From Apiospora phragmitis (lineage: Eukaryota; Ascomycota; Sordariomycetes; Amphisphaeriales; Apiosporaceae): DNA of 64,000 nt. The DNA lies in the NCBI GenBank assembly GCA_038363925.1, contig JAQQWL010000011.1, positions 1,054,001 to 1,118,000 on the forward strand. The letters are read 5' to 3'. Every line of letters starts with the position of its first letter. Position 1 is the stretch's first letter. The position numbers were made by a program, and so were the translations under genes. The notes beneath the pieces are model-generated. The model had not been told where the DNA came from. It made no database searches and was given only the letters and a program-made list of their open reading frames with translations. This document shows, in pieces, positions 1 to 10,527 of this stretch.

Positions 1-1070
1 AGGAGGACACGAGCTCTTCTTCGTCTGACTGGTGGGACCCAATCCCGTCATCGATCTCGTCGTCGACGAGCTTGGACGACTGCTGGTACTGGGGCGACTG
101 CTCTTCCTCGTCCGAGATCGACCCCTACCCCACCTCGTCGTCGTCGTCGAGCACGGACGACGACTGCTGGGTCTGGGGCGACTGCTCTTCCTCGACCTCG
201 ACGTGGGAGCCTTGGCCCACCTCGTCCATGGACTGGTGCGAACTCTACGGCTGGGGCTGCCCTAGCTCCTCGTCTTCCGGCATCGACTCGCCCGAGCCCA
301 CTTTGTCCTGTGATGAGTGGGACCCTTACTGCTCGTCCACTTCCTTCGGCGGCGACCCCTGGTCGTCGGCTCCGGCCGTGCAGTCGTGCGATCCGATGGT
401 TGAGGAATGCTCCCTAGCCTGGCAGACTAAATCTTTTACTGCCTGGACTCCTTCTGCAAAACTTGGTACCACAATGATCACGACTCTGGATCAGGGAACT
501 TCCTCCTCGCCCACCGGCACTTCTTCTTCTTCGTCCGCACCCCGCTCACCCCATCCGTCGCATACAACCGGGGGCGAGCCCTCGGTCACCTCGATGCACC
601 ATCTGCCCATCCCGCCCATGATCGCGCCAGTGCCCTGGAAGAGAGCACCGCCACCGCCACCCGCACCAGCACCGAGAGGCGTGGCCGGCGGCCTGTTCAA
701 ACGACCGCAACTGCTAAACGGTGGCGGCGACCCCCGGATCCGGGGCGTCCGCGCCGTCGAGAAGATCGCAACCGAGACCATCGTCATCGGGGTCAGCACG
801 GACGGCACGCCCATCTACACATCGACCGAGTGGGACAGCGATGATTCTTCCTCTTCGTCCAGCTCTTCTTCTTCTTCTTCGTCTGTCTCGGGCGTCGTCA
901 CGCCTGCGCCGCAATGGGTCACGGTGTCGCCGTCGTCTTCCGTTCGGTGCGACGATGAGTTCTGCAGCGATGGGAGCTCGTGGTGCATGTACTGGGCTGG
1001 CGTCACTTCGTGGGACGCTTCCAGGGGGGCCGTGCCGGGGGAGAAGGTTACTACTATTGGTACTTGCTAG
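1..1070 (+). CDS. Ser/Cys/Trp-rich probably secreted protein, 5' end outside window
   Basis: The frame is open from base 3 to a TAG at 1068-1070, and no convincing ATG lies near the left edge, so this is the 3' part of a longer gene. I do not recognise the family. The first 110 or so residues are imperfect repeats in which short acidic Cys/Trp blocks (DDCWYWGDC, DDDCWVWGDC, MDWCELYGWGC, CDEWDPYC) are separated by serine runs. A proline-rich basic stretch follows at about 610-700, then a pure serine run of about 13 residues at 845-885. A compact C-terminal segment carries five more cysteines and ends in GTC. Paired cysteines in a Ser/Pro-rich background suggest an extracellular or cell-wall, O-glycosylated protein, which is inference because the signal peptide is not in the window. 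A lysine-arginine pair after GLF could be a Kex2-type site. Confidence 0.6.
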   Translation, partial: EDTSSSSSDWWDPIPSSISSSTSLDDCWYWGDCSSSSEIDPYPTSSSSSSTDDDCWVWGDCSSSTSTWEPWPTSSMDWCELYGWGCPSSSSSGIDSPEPTLSCDEWDPYCSSTSFGGDPWSSAPAVQSCDPMVEECSLAWQTKSFTAWTPSAKLGTTMITTLDQGTSSSPTGTSSSSSAPRSPHPSHTTGGEPSVTSMHHLPIPPMIAPVPWKRAPPPPPAPAPRGVAGGLFKRPQLLNGGGDPRIRGVRAVEKIATETIVIGVSTDGTPIYTSTEWDSDDSSSSSSSSSSSSSVSGVVTPAPQWVTVSPSSSVRCDDEFCSDGSSWCMYWAGVTSWDASRGAVPGEKVTTIGTC

Positions 1071-1804
1071 AACAGTAAAAAGGAAGAGGAAGGGGGAAGG
1101 AACGAAGGAGGTATTGGTGGTAAATATCGTAGTAATGGGAAGAAGCGATAGGGGCTGGATTGCGGCGGGATTGGACATTCACTGTTGTTGTTTTCCTCCC
1201 ACTTTCCCTCAATACCAGATAACGTGATGATGGATAGGGCGGTGGTGGTAATGGTGTAACACGCGGCATGGGTTTCAAGACGAGTTATTTAATTGCTCGT
1301 CAAGCACGCTCGCCCACTGACTGTGGTGGGCGGAAGATTCTTTTCCTATTACAGACCATCGATAGGGGATGAACTCACTTATCTTTGGCAAAAAATCATA
1401 ATGACAATCATCCTGTTCGCTACTTGGTAACCATGTAAACAGTCAAGAACACGCAAGCATCATCACTTCAAGATCCGGCTTATGTATTCATGCAACTTCG
1501 ACTTGATACGAAAGCTGTGACTTATCTGGCGAAATGATCTTGATCAGACTTTAGGGAGGTTTTGTAACAAGTATCAACAAAATCGATCGATCTTCTAAAG
1601 TCTTCCAAGTATCGAACTGGGTGCTTTGTGATGATATAAATTGCATATGTACGGAGATCTACATAACACTTGTCCCTATTTATGCCTCTCGGTTAAATAC
1701 CTGCCAACCCAATGAATGATATAGCTCACGACTGCATATCATCAGCCATTACTGCCCCATGTCACTGCTCCCTCCCTCCCCCTTTTCGAGCCTCAAATCT
1801 TTAA
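1071..1804. other. intergenic, convergent 3' flanks
   Basis: This stretch lies between the 3' ends of the Cys/Trp-rich gene and the GH131 gene. I see no conserved reading frame, RNA gene or repeat in it. It presumably holds the two 3' untranslated regions. Confidence 0.5.
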
Positions 1805-2763
1805 TTAAGCTGGACCCCCCACGGCCTTCGTGATGGAGCCGCTCTCGATGTAGACGCCCGAGAAGTAGAAGTCCTCGGTGGCGTCGCTGTAGCCCGAGCG
1901 CGGCAGCTCCAGGACGCCGAGGTGCCAGTCGGCGCCGTTGGACGACGTCGAGGCCGAGGCCGGCTTGACGACTTGCGTCAGGGGCGCGCCGCCCTCGGAG
2001 TGCCAGAAACCTACGGTGTTGGCCGAGAAGTCCTGCGTGGTGATGACAAGGTTAGCCAGTCGTCGTCCTGCTCCCTTTTTCCAGGATCAGGAGAAAAAGA
2101 GCGAGAGTAAGGCAAATGATGGGGGGGGGGATAAAGAAAGAAATAGACTAACAATCTCGTAGGCGACATTGTGCCAGACGCCCGCCTTCCACTCCGTCTT
2201 CCACTTGCTCTGCTGCGAGATCATGAACTGCAGATTCGGGTTGCTCGTACCGCTCTCGCCCGAGATCCAGCCGTACTTCATCTCGGCGAAGTGGGACTCG
2301 AAGAAGTTGATCTGGTGCTCGCGGTTCACCGACGGCGTGTTGGAATCCTTGCGCATCATGCTGAAGTGATACCAGACCTTCCCCTTGTTGATGGCCGCCG
2401 TCGCCTGCGGGATCAGCTCGGTCCGCCGCATGTTCTGGCCGTTCCAGTACGCTGTGCCGTCGAGCGTGAGCTTGGCCCCTTGCTTGGACGCCGTGTCGTT
2501 CGGGTTCTTGTAGTCGGGCGACAGGTTGACGTACTTGTCGACCGCGGCGGAGCCGTGGATGTAGTACTGGTAGGGGCCTACTTGGTTCCCCTATTGTTCT
2601 GGATCAATTGCATGCTCTATCCTTCTTAGGGGATGAATCCCAAAGATTGGACATACCAAGACCACTTGTTCAAATCGGCCGAGGTGCTAAAGTCGTTGAA
2701 GCGACCATCCCAGATGATGGCCGCGCTGGCCAGCTGGGCGAGAAGGGGCGTGAGGGTCTTCAT
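1805..2763 (-). CDS. secreted GH131 beta-glucanase
   Basis: The product matches glycoside hydrolase family 131, fungal enzymes that act on beta-1,3/1,6- and beta-1,4-glucans in plant and fungal walls. The ATG at 2763 begins a signal peptide (MKTLTPLLAQLASA) followed directly by the mature start IIWDGRF. Family motifs in order are GPYQYYIHG, NGQNMRRTELIPQ, SVNREHQINFFESHF, GWISGESGTSNP and VWHNVAYEI. The GFWHS and FYFSGVYIESGSI segments come in the last exon, before the TAA at 1805-1807. Three exons are supported. Intron 2 is 2033-2152. The acceptor of intron 1 is clear (exon 2 starts at 2590), but its donor is not. The consensus GTATGT donor at 2656 leaves the frame off by one base, while GTCCAA at 2652 keeps it. 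Using the latter gives about 258 residues, normal for a single-domain family member, and no carbohydrate-binding module is visible. Confidence 0.9.
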
Positions 2764-3469
2764 GATCGATCGTCTATTGGACAAAGCTTTTCGAGAGAGA
2801 ACAACGTAGCAGTGTGATCAGTTTGCAATGTCCCGGTATCGTGGGAGAGTTAGACAGTGTACCTGGCGGCATCGAGATGGACTCTTCTCCCTTTTATGTA
2901 TGTCCGTATCCACAATGGCGCAGATACAACCTACGGAGGCTGCAAAGTTCTAGATCCCAAAGTAGGATTGCACGAATATACCACGGGGTCAAGCCTCCGG
3001 GGTTGCTGTAAGTCGTCATATACGTGGTGGGGGCTGGCACATATGTTGCTGTCTTTAGCCGGAGTCATCAAGCCAAAACGGGCGGGTGATGTTCCTGATC
3101 GACACGGGAGCTGCGTTAGACAGACCAATCGGCCGCCGTACAAGCTGATAACTGTTACCATTTTCGGCGCAGCTTGGACTCGATTGCATCTGCTAGCTCG
3201 GAAAGGAAGGGAAAGGAGCCGATGAGTGGAGGAGGGAATTCTGGTCTCGTGCCGCAGATATTGAACATGATTCTTATTGAGCTGTTTTGTTGTTATACTG
3301 TATTTATCTACATACTTTCCAGTTCGTAAGCCGTATATCCAAGCCCCGCGCCCCCCCCCCCCTCCCCAAAGCCAAGGGTTGCAGAATCTCATTAACGCCG
3401 CGTCCGTCCGCCCGCCCCTTTACTAACACCGTGCACAATCGCTCGCATGTATTTGTCCTGCGAGCTCGA
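2764..3469. other. intergenic; promoter of GH131 gene, C12 tract
   Basis: This region is upstream of the GH131 gene and downstream of the sugar symporter. It holds a run of about 12 C near 3351-3362. No gene is supported here. Confidence 0.5.
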
Positions 3470-5551
3470 TTAGTACTCCAGTCCTGCACCAAAGCTGGTG
3501 CTTCTTGCAGTACCTGCTCTCTGCATGCTGGTCCGGGGCTCGTCCATGCTCCTCTTGCTGTTATCGGTAGCCAGCAATCCTTCCTCTTCCTCGGTGGCGA
3601 CCAGCGACTCGACCGGGGGCAAGTCGTCCTTGATCAGATGGACGAACCAGGCCGCGATCAGCGTGAAGATGCCACCGAGCGCGAGAACGACGGCGATGCT
3701 GTGGTCACCGGGGACGCCTCGGGGCTTCTGGAAGATCTTGAATATTATGCTGGATCCAATAGTAGCCAGAATCTGGGGGGAAGCAATGGCCATGTTGTGA
3801 ATGCCCAGGATGACACCTGCCTTGTCCGTGTCCTCGTCCTTCTGCAACGAGGTCTCTCCTTCTAGTAGAGCATTCGGGCCCGAAGAGTCGCCACGAGCAT
3901 GAGCTTCCATCTGCTGCTTCCTCAAACGAGCTACGGCATCCCGACGACTGATCTCGGCGCTGATGATGGCCCACGGCGCCCATAGAGTCAAGGCCCACGT
4001 GATGCCCACAAGCCCGATAAGGGTAGTGGCTGCCTCGACAGATCGGACGAGCACCGTGCAGAACATGGCCCCAGAGAAGAGTATGTGGGAAAACATCCAA
4101 GCCCGTCGCAGGGTGAAGCCGGGGATGACCAGATAGTCCAGCCATGTTTTCTTGGGAGACTCCGGGTGAACCATGACACCAGGCACTTCGGCTGGTGCGT
4201 TGCCGACAGCAGCACTATCGTAGGTGGACGCGATAAAGAAGGGAAGTAACACATTCGTAGCCAGACTGCAGATGGCAAAGATTAGGAGGGCAAAGGTGCC
4301 CACTCGCGTAGCTTCCTCGTACAGACGGTCGAGCTCCTTAGGGGTCATGTGGGGGTTTGCCTCGAGGAATGGTTCGATATAGATTTCTCCAATATAGGAC
4401 GACGTGTAGAACAGCATGGGGAAGAAACCAACCCAGGCGCAGAACTGCACAGTGCATACCTTCCTGACTTGTGGAGGCAATCGCTTGATCGAAGTAAAGA
4501 TGGTATGGAAGAAGGCCATTATGCCCGCTTGCCCTTTCGGAGCAGGCCCATCAAGGTTCGGATCCCGCTCGTGAACCAAGACAACACTCACGAATATTGT
4601 CGAGCAGAGCGCGATGCTGGCAATGGCGCAAAGCACCTTGAACTGGGTATCGCCCAGCCACCCGACGTACCTTGGAAGGTCGACGTATCCAGCACAGTAG
4701 CCAAGGATGTTGCCGAATCCCACGATCCTGCTGGCCATGGAGTTTGCCGCTTCTGATTTTGGTGTTAGCTCTGGAAAGGGGTATTTATGATATTACTAGG
4801 AATGAATGCCGACTTACCCTGTTGATGTGTGGGCGCGCAGTCTACAATGAAGGCTCTAATCGCAGCTTGGACTAGCCGGATACCACTGTTAGCATAGCTC
4901 TTCTCCATCGTCGGTCTTATCCACATTGTTGTGACGCCCTTGAACTGGATACATACCCGTATTGATGGCGACATCCAAGATGTACACCCAGGCCACTGCG
5001 ACCACAATAATACACACCTTGACGCCATCCGACTCCGGGTCAGCGCCGAACAGACCCAGGAAACCCCCGACGATTTCCCCAGTCCAAGAGAGAAACATGA
5101 GCGACACTGCTGTAGCGACAGCCCCGCCGACCATGAAAGGCTTCCTCTTGCCCCAGCGAATGCGACAGTTGTCGCTCAACATGCCGATGTAGGGCTGTAC
5201 CAAGGTGCCCGTCAGGGGGCCGGCGATCCAGACCAGGGCCATCAACGATTTGCTCAGGCCGAGCGAGAGCAGGTAGGGTGAGCCATTGGAGAGCTCGACG
5301 GACCAGGCGATCTGCAGACCACCGATGCTGATCGTCAGGAGGATGAGGTACCAGATGCTCTTAGTCCTCTGGGCCTCCTCCTCGCTGTCATCGTGCCCTA
5401 TCGTCGTCGGGTAGGCGAAGTCACCGGAACCCCCATCGACCGGCAAAAGCAGAGGGGAGTGCTCGTTATTGTTGTTGTTGTCGCGGTTGGGCGCATCGGA
5501 AGCGCCGCCCGCAGATTCTTGGGCTGAGGGTGCTACCCGATAGTTGGACAT
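3470..5551 (-). CDS. SUT-type sucrose/alpha-glucoside proton symporter
   Basis: This is a major-facilitator protein of the glycoside-pentoside-hexuronide/SUT group, like plant sucrose transporters and fission yeast Sut1, which import sucrose or maltose with protons at the plasma membrane. Three exons (5551-4957, 4871-4818, 4752-3470) join in frame to 643 residues. Introns 4872-4956 and 4753-4817 have GTATGT and GTAAGT donors. An acidic, Asn-rich cytosolic N-terminus of about 65 residues precedes the first membrane segment. The family signature IRWGKRKPF follows segment 4 at about residues 131-139, with GGLQIAWSVELSNGSPYL and LVQPYIGMLSD in the expected places. About 12 membrane segments and a large central loop are visible. 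Start choice: the ATG at 5551 is the first in frame. Substrate is inferred from the family; sucrose and maltose cannot be separated by eye. Confidence 0.85.
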
Positions 5552-7229
5552 TTCCGCTTCGTTGGTTGGAAGTCAAAGTCGTCGGGCGTCCGTTTGTTGG
5601 GCCGGAGGATATTACATGGTGTTTTGAAGCAGCGTCGGACGAAGAGCTGGACGACGAGGAGCTCGACGATGACGAGCTCATGCTTACTCGGGCAAGCGAT
5701 GGAAGCGGTGGAGGTAGAGTGGTGTAGTAGTAGTATTACTTTCAGCGCGAAAGGATAGTACCGACCATATTGGGTTTATTAGTGTTGTATTGGCTTGGGC
5801 ATATATGCCACGAGGAGGCGCAAAGGGACTAGGGAGGTTGTTGGTCTTGTGATGGATCGATCAGTGGCAGTTGACAGAGATGGAAACGGCGTCACGCGAT
5901 GGGGGTTGACGGGTGATTAGGGGAGCAGGATGGCCTGGCCACGCGATTACCTAGGTTGAGCTTAGGTGGAGGTGGGGCCCGGATCCGCGGGCTATTGGCA
6001 CAGATAGACCCGTTTACAAGCGGAACTTGATTCACTAGTAGAGAGGAACAACGCATGAATGAGCAGCAGCGTAGGATATTGCTGTGTTTAGATAGACCAC
6101 CAAGAGGATGGGATTAGAGTTGGTTAGATACCTAGAAGTGACGATGTTCTGGAGTATTGCGTCTTCAAATGATAAGTAAGTCTCCAGTCAGTTCCAGGCC
6201 CAATCGATGTGCCGAGCGAGGGGTACACCACTTGGGGTTTAGCTGCAGGAACGGAACGGGGAACTCCTCTTCAGGTCCGGCGATTGATCGAGCTCGAGCG
6301 CCTCCTCCACTGCGGGCAGGGCGGGCTCTCAGGTCTGGTCCCCATAGCTTTAAACCATCCGGCCTACCTATCCGACCACGCTTCAAGGTTCTTCTACAAG
6401 CACACACAGACACTCACTTGGTGGTACCGTCAACGTCGCTCAGATATCTCGACCACAGCGGATTGCTCACGTATTTTTTGAGCAAAATACGTTCATCCAA
6501 TGATGAAAACACTTCTGTCAATCTGAGATCTGTTCGAACCACCTATTCAACATCGGGTTAGGAGAGGGGCTGATTGCTGGGCCAAGCCTCGACCACCTGG
6601 ATTAAGCTCACTGCCCTGCTGTAACTGTAACCCTGACTGTAATACATGACACCCGCCTATGCTTTCTGCACATCAGGAGCGTGCAAACAGGGAGTCAAAG
6701 CAACTTCACCATTGTGTCGTATAAGAAGTAGGATACAGGTCAGGGACCTGGCACTCAAGAATAAGGAGCAAGTATTGAGAAGAACAAGTGGAACGCTTCG
6801 GCTATGATTGGGCAGTATTCCATTAATCAAATGGGATGCCACTGTGAGGGCCGCTACAGCTACCCGAGAGTAGGTACTACTACAGTACAGTACAGTACCT
6901 ACAGTTACGTGGCTGCAGGTTGCGCGAACTGCCAATTTGTCTTGGCCAAACTCCAGGCAATCGCAACAAATTCCGATTCCGAACAAGTCATCGTCGCTCG
7001 TTTGATGATAGCTGGCATTTCAAGATTCCTCGAGCCATTTTCACACCACACGCTCTCCGACCGGTAAATCCTATACTAGCGACGTAGTACCACCACACAC
7101 CCGCCCTAGCATGCTGCTGTCATGGTCCAATTGATGCGCTTGCTAATGACAGGAATCCCACTCTCGACCCAGGCCCTCATACTCTTGGATCACCAACCAT
7201 TCCCAACCTGAGCAACGAAGCCCGACACC
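5552..7229. other. divergent intergenic region, symporter / Na+/H+ exchanger
   Basis: This is about 1.7 kb between two outward-facing genes and must hold both promoters. One GTGGGG at 5972-5977 fits the CreA consensus SYGGRG, which could matter for a sugar transporter, but a single site is expected by chance. A short AGTAC repeat lies near 6882-6900. No gene is supported. Confidence 0.4.
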
Positions 7230-9538
7230 ATGTTACCTGCCATTGCTGGCGCAGCTCTCGAGTTTGCCCGTATGTCACCTCTCCATTGTGCCAATCTTTC
7301 TGCACTGCACATTGTCCATCAGCTTAGCTAACCATGGCTATTTCGCACAGGGCGCGCCGTCGACGACCCAGATAATGAAGGTGCGACTACCCCCAGCTCA
7401 ACTCGATCCAATCCATCGTGGAACCCCAGAACTGACCGTCGTGGGTAGGAGGCGAGGGAACGAAAGAGGAGATCGCTTCATCATGGGCCATCTTCATCAA
7501 TATCATGCTGCTGATGCTGTCCCTCTTCACAAGCTACATACTGCAGCAGAAGAAGGTACAGGCCATACACGAGACCGTCATCTCTATCTTCGCAGGTATG
7601 CCTTGGATGAACGACTATTCCTTGCTTGGAAGAAGGCGCCTGCTAACGCCAATGGCTACTGCCCAGGCATGACGGTGGGATTGATTATGAGAGTAACGTC
7701 CCTCTCCTCGATCCGAGAACTCGCCATCTTTGACTTTCAAATCTTCTTCAACCTACTTCTCCCGCCCATTATCTTGAACTCGGGCTATGAGCTGCACCAG
7801 GCCAACTTCTTCCGCAACATCGGCACTATCTTGACTTTCGCCTTCGCCGGTACATTCCTGTCCGCCGTCGTGATAGGCCTCTTGTTATATCTCTATACTC
7901 GCCTGCCTATCGAGCCCATTTCTATGACTTTTGTCGATGCCATTTCCGTTGGCGCGACACTGTCCGCTACAGACCCCGTTACGATTCTGGCTATATTCAA
8001 CAGCTACAAGGTCGACCCGAAACTGTATACCATTATCTTCGGCGAGTCCATCTTGAACGATGCCATCGCCATCGTCATCTTCGAAACCGCCCAGAAATAC
8101 AAGAGTGAGGAGGCCGCTAAGTACGGGTTCCTTGCCTTCTTGAAGGGTGTCGGCGAATTTCTGGTGGTTTTCTCCGTCAGTCTGGCTATAGGTGTTCTGG
8201 TCGGTATAGCGACCGCCATCATCTTGAAGTTCACATATATCCGACGGTACCCCCACATCGAGAGCTGCCTGGTCGTCTTGATTGCCTACTCGAGTTATTT
8301 CTTTTCCCAAGGATGTGGCATGTCTGGTAAGAGGAATTCATCTGCGCTCTGTTGACTCATAAGCTGATCTGCTCGCAGGTATCGTGTCACTGCTGTTCTG
8401 TGGAATCACGCTCAAGCATTACGCTTACTTCAATATGTCGCGACGTACACAGCTCAGCACCAAATACATTTTCCAGGTGCTCTCCCAGCTGTCCGAGAAC
8501 TATGTGTTCATTTATCTTGGATTGTCGCTTTTCACAGACAACGAACTCGTATTCCAGCCGCTTCTCATCATCGTCACGGTAATCTCAGTTTGCGCTGCGC
8601 GATGGGTGGCGGTCTTCCCACTTTCGAAAGCAATCAACTGGTTCATCAGCTACCGCGCGCGCCGCAGGGGCCAGGAGGTTGGCGAGGAGCTGCCTTATAA
8701 CTACCAGGCCATGCTATTTTGGGCTGGGCTGAGAGGTGCTGTCGGAGTCGCTTTGGCTGCCTTACTAACAGGGCCAAACTCTTACCCCCTGAAGGCAACT
8801 GTCCTGGTTGTCGTGGTGTTGACTGTCATCATATTTGGTGGAACGACGTCGAGAATGCTGGAAATTCTGGGCATTCGCACTGGTGTCGTAGAAGAGGTGG
8901 ATAGTGACGACGAGTTTGACATTGAAGCAGCCCCCGGAGGCTCGTACTATAAGCGCTCTGGAACGGGTATCGGCTTTACGCCACGCGCCAGGAACGGGTC
9001 TGTGGCCCTGAGCCGAGTCGACACCAACGGCAAGCGACCAAAACAAGCGGAGCGGGGAAGCTACGTGTCGGGCTCCAGATCCCCGGCCTTCCCTCGGCCC
9101 GCGAGCCTGAGTCGGAAGAACACAAAGAGCCAAGTCTCGGACGACGCCGAGCGGAGCGATCTGCTCGGCCCCAGCAGTAGCTTGACGGACTCGGATCTGG
9201 GCAGCGACGTCGACACCTCGGACCTGCCGCCGCCGGCCCGCCGACCGCCCCGGAGGAAGTCGAGCCCCGTGCTGACGCCCGGCGGCACGTCGGAAGAAGA
9301 GGATGGCGTCTTCTCCTACCCGACATCCGGCATCCGGAACCCCGCGCCCGTCACGGCCTCGTCGGCCATCCGGCAGCTCCTGACCTCGCACGATCCGCAG
9401 GCCCTGTTCCGACAGCTCGACGAAGACTTCATCAAGCCGACGCTGTTGTTGGACGGTCCGGGTGGACCCGGCAGCGGACCCAGCGGCGGTGGTAACGGGC
9501 CTCGGGATGATGACCATCATGCTGCTGGACCGAGCTAG
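7230..9538 (+). CDS. nhx1: endosomal/vacuolar Na+(K+)/H+ exchanger, Nhx1 type
   Basis: This is a cation/proton antiporter of the CPA1 family, closest in appearance to yeast Nhx1 and animal NHE6/7/9, which set luminal pH and cation content of late endosomes. Five exons (7230-7269, 7351-7380, 7449-7595, 7667-8326, 8379-9538) join in frame to 678 residues. The key motifs are LLPPIIL (about residues 103-109, amiloride-binding region), SATDPVTILAIFN, GESILNDAIAIVIFE with the transport Asn-Asp pair, and WAGLRGAVGVALA. After the last membrane segment a hydrophilic tail of about 220 residues holds an acidic VDSDDEFD patch and serine-rich, basic disordered sequence, which could be regulatory. The first two exons are short, so a start further downstream would lose the first membrane segment. 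The start at 7230 preserves it. Confidence 0.93.
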
Positions 9539-10527
9539 AAGTGTACGGTTGATACGGTTGATTGGGTACGCGTACATGCAAAGGGAAGTAAGGAAGGGGG
9601 TCCGAAGGGAGGAAAGGAGATCAGGTTTTCTTGTTATTTGGTCACGAATGAATAAGGAAATCATGTCTCTTCCGTCGCTCATACCCCTACGGCATTCTGG
9701 GCGGCGTTCCGGGGTTGCTATTCGATTTCTAAATATAGTTGTATTAGTTCTAGAGAGCGTAGATCATTTTGTGGCTTAGGAAGGAAGGCTACGACATTCC
9801 AGTGAATCTGCGTGTATACTATTACCTAAAGAGGAATAAGAGTGTGTTTCTTGTACTATTGAAAGCTTCTGCTACTCCTGGGTTGTTATACGTTTTGTGT
9901 GCTGATAGATAAGAGGTAGGTAGCGATTCTATAGCTTGTGTTATCAAACACCATCACGATATCGAGCGTTCTTGCAGTGGAATGATTCTCAACGGTTCTG
10001 GGTCTGTCTCTTTTTGACCCGTATTGGGGGTTGGCGTAGATTTCCAAGATGTCTAAGTTCTATCATGTGTATGCAACGAATCCCCAAAGAAGAAGTCCCC
10101 TTTCTTTCTTTCCTCTCCATTTCATCTCATTTGACTCCCTATTCCCTCCCCTCTTCGCCTCGCCACCTTTGCTTGCTTGCTATCGTCTTAGAAATGTTTC
10201 GGTAGAATGATAAGACGAAGCGCGCTTCGTTCGCTGACACAGCATCTAGAGCTGTCCTCGGTTGCTGCTCGTATTGGTAGTGGAATAATAATGAGACTCA
10301 TGGCTTATGTTATGTTTATCCGTACCGTAAGGATCAGGGATAATTCAGTGCCACACTCGCATAGCAACGTTTTGAAAACGGTTATATCCCGTTGGATATA
10401 GTGTCTGTCTAATTTGGATTTGACTGTGCCTGTCCTGTCGATCATTTATACGGGAAATTGTTTTGTTTTATACTAGAAGCAGCAGCAGCAGCGCTTTCCG
10501 CCTACTATCAAATAGTATTTCGTTTGT
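9539..10527. other. convergent intergenic region
   Basis: This lies between the 3' ends of the exchanger and the kinase gene. It is AT-rich with pyrimidine tracts typical of fungal 3' regions. I see no gene. Confidence 0.5.

Noticed and set aside
72..265. Alternate frames over the Cys/Trp repeats and over serine, glutamate and proline runs elsewhere
   Set aside because: Low-complexity codon repeats open the other frames. They are shadows of the real genes.
5972..5977. Single CreA-like GTGGGG site as proof of carbon repression of the symporter
   Set aside because: One six-base degenerate site is expected by chance. Paired sites would be needed.
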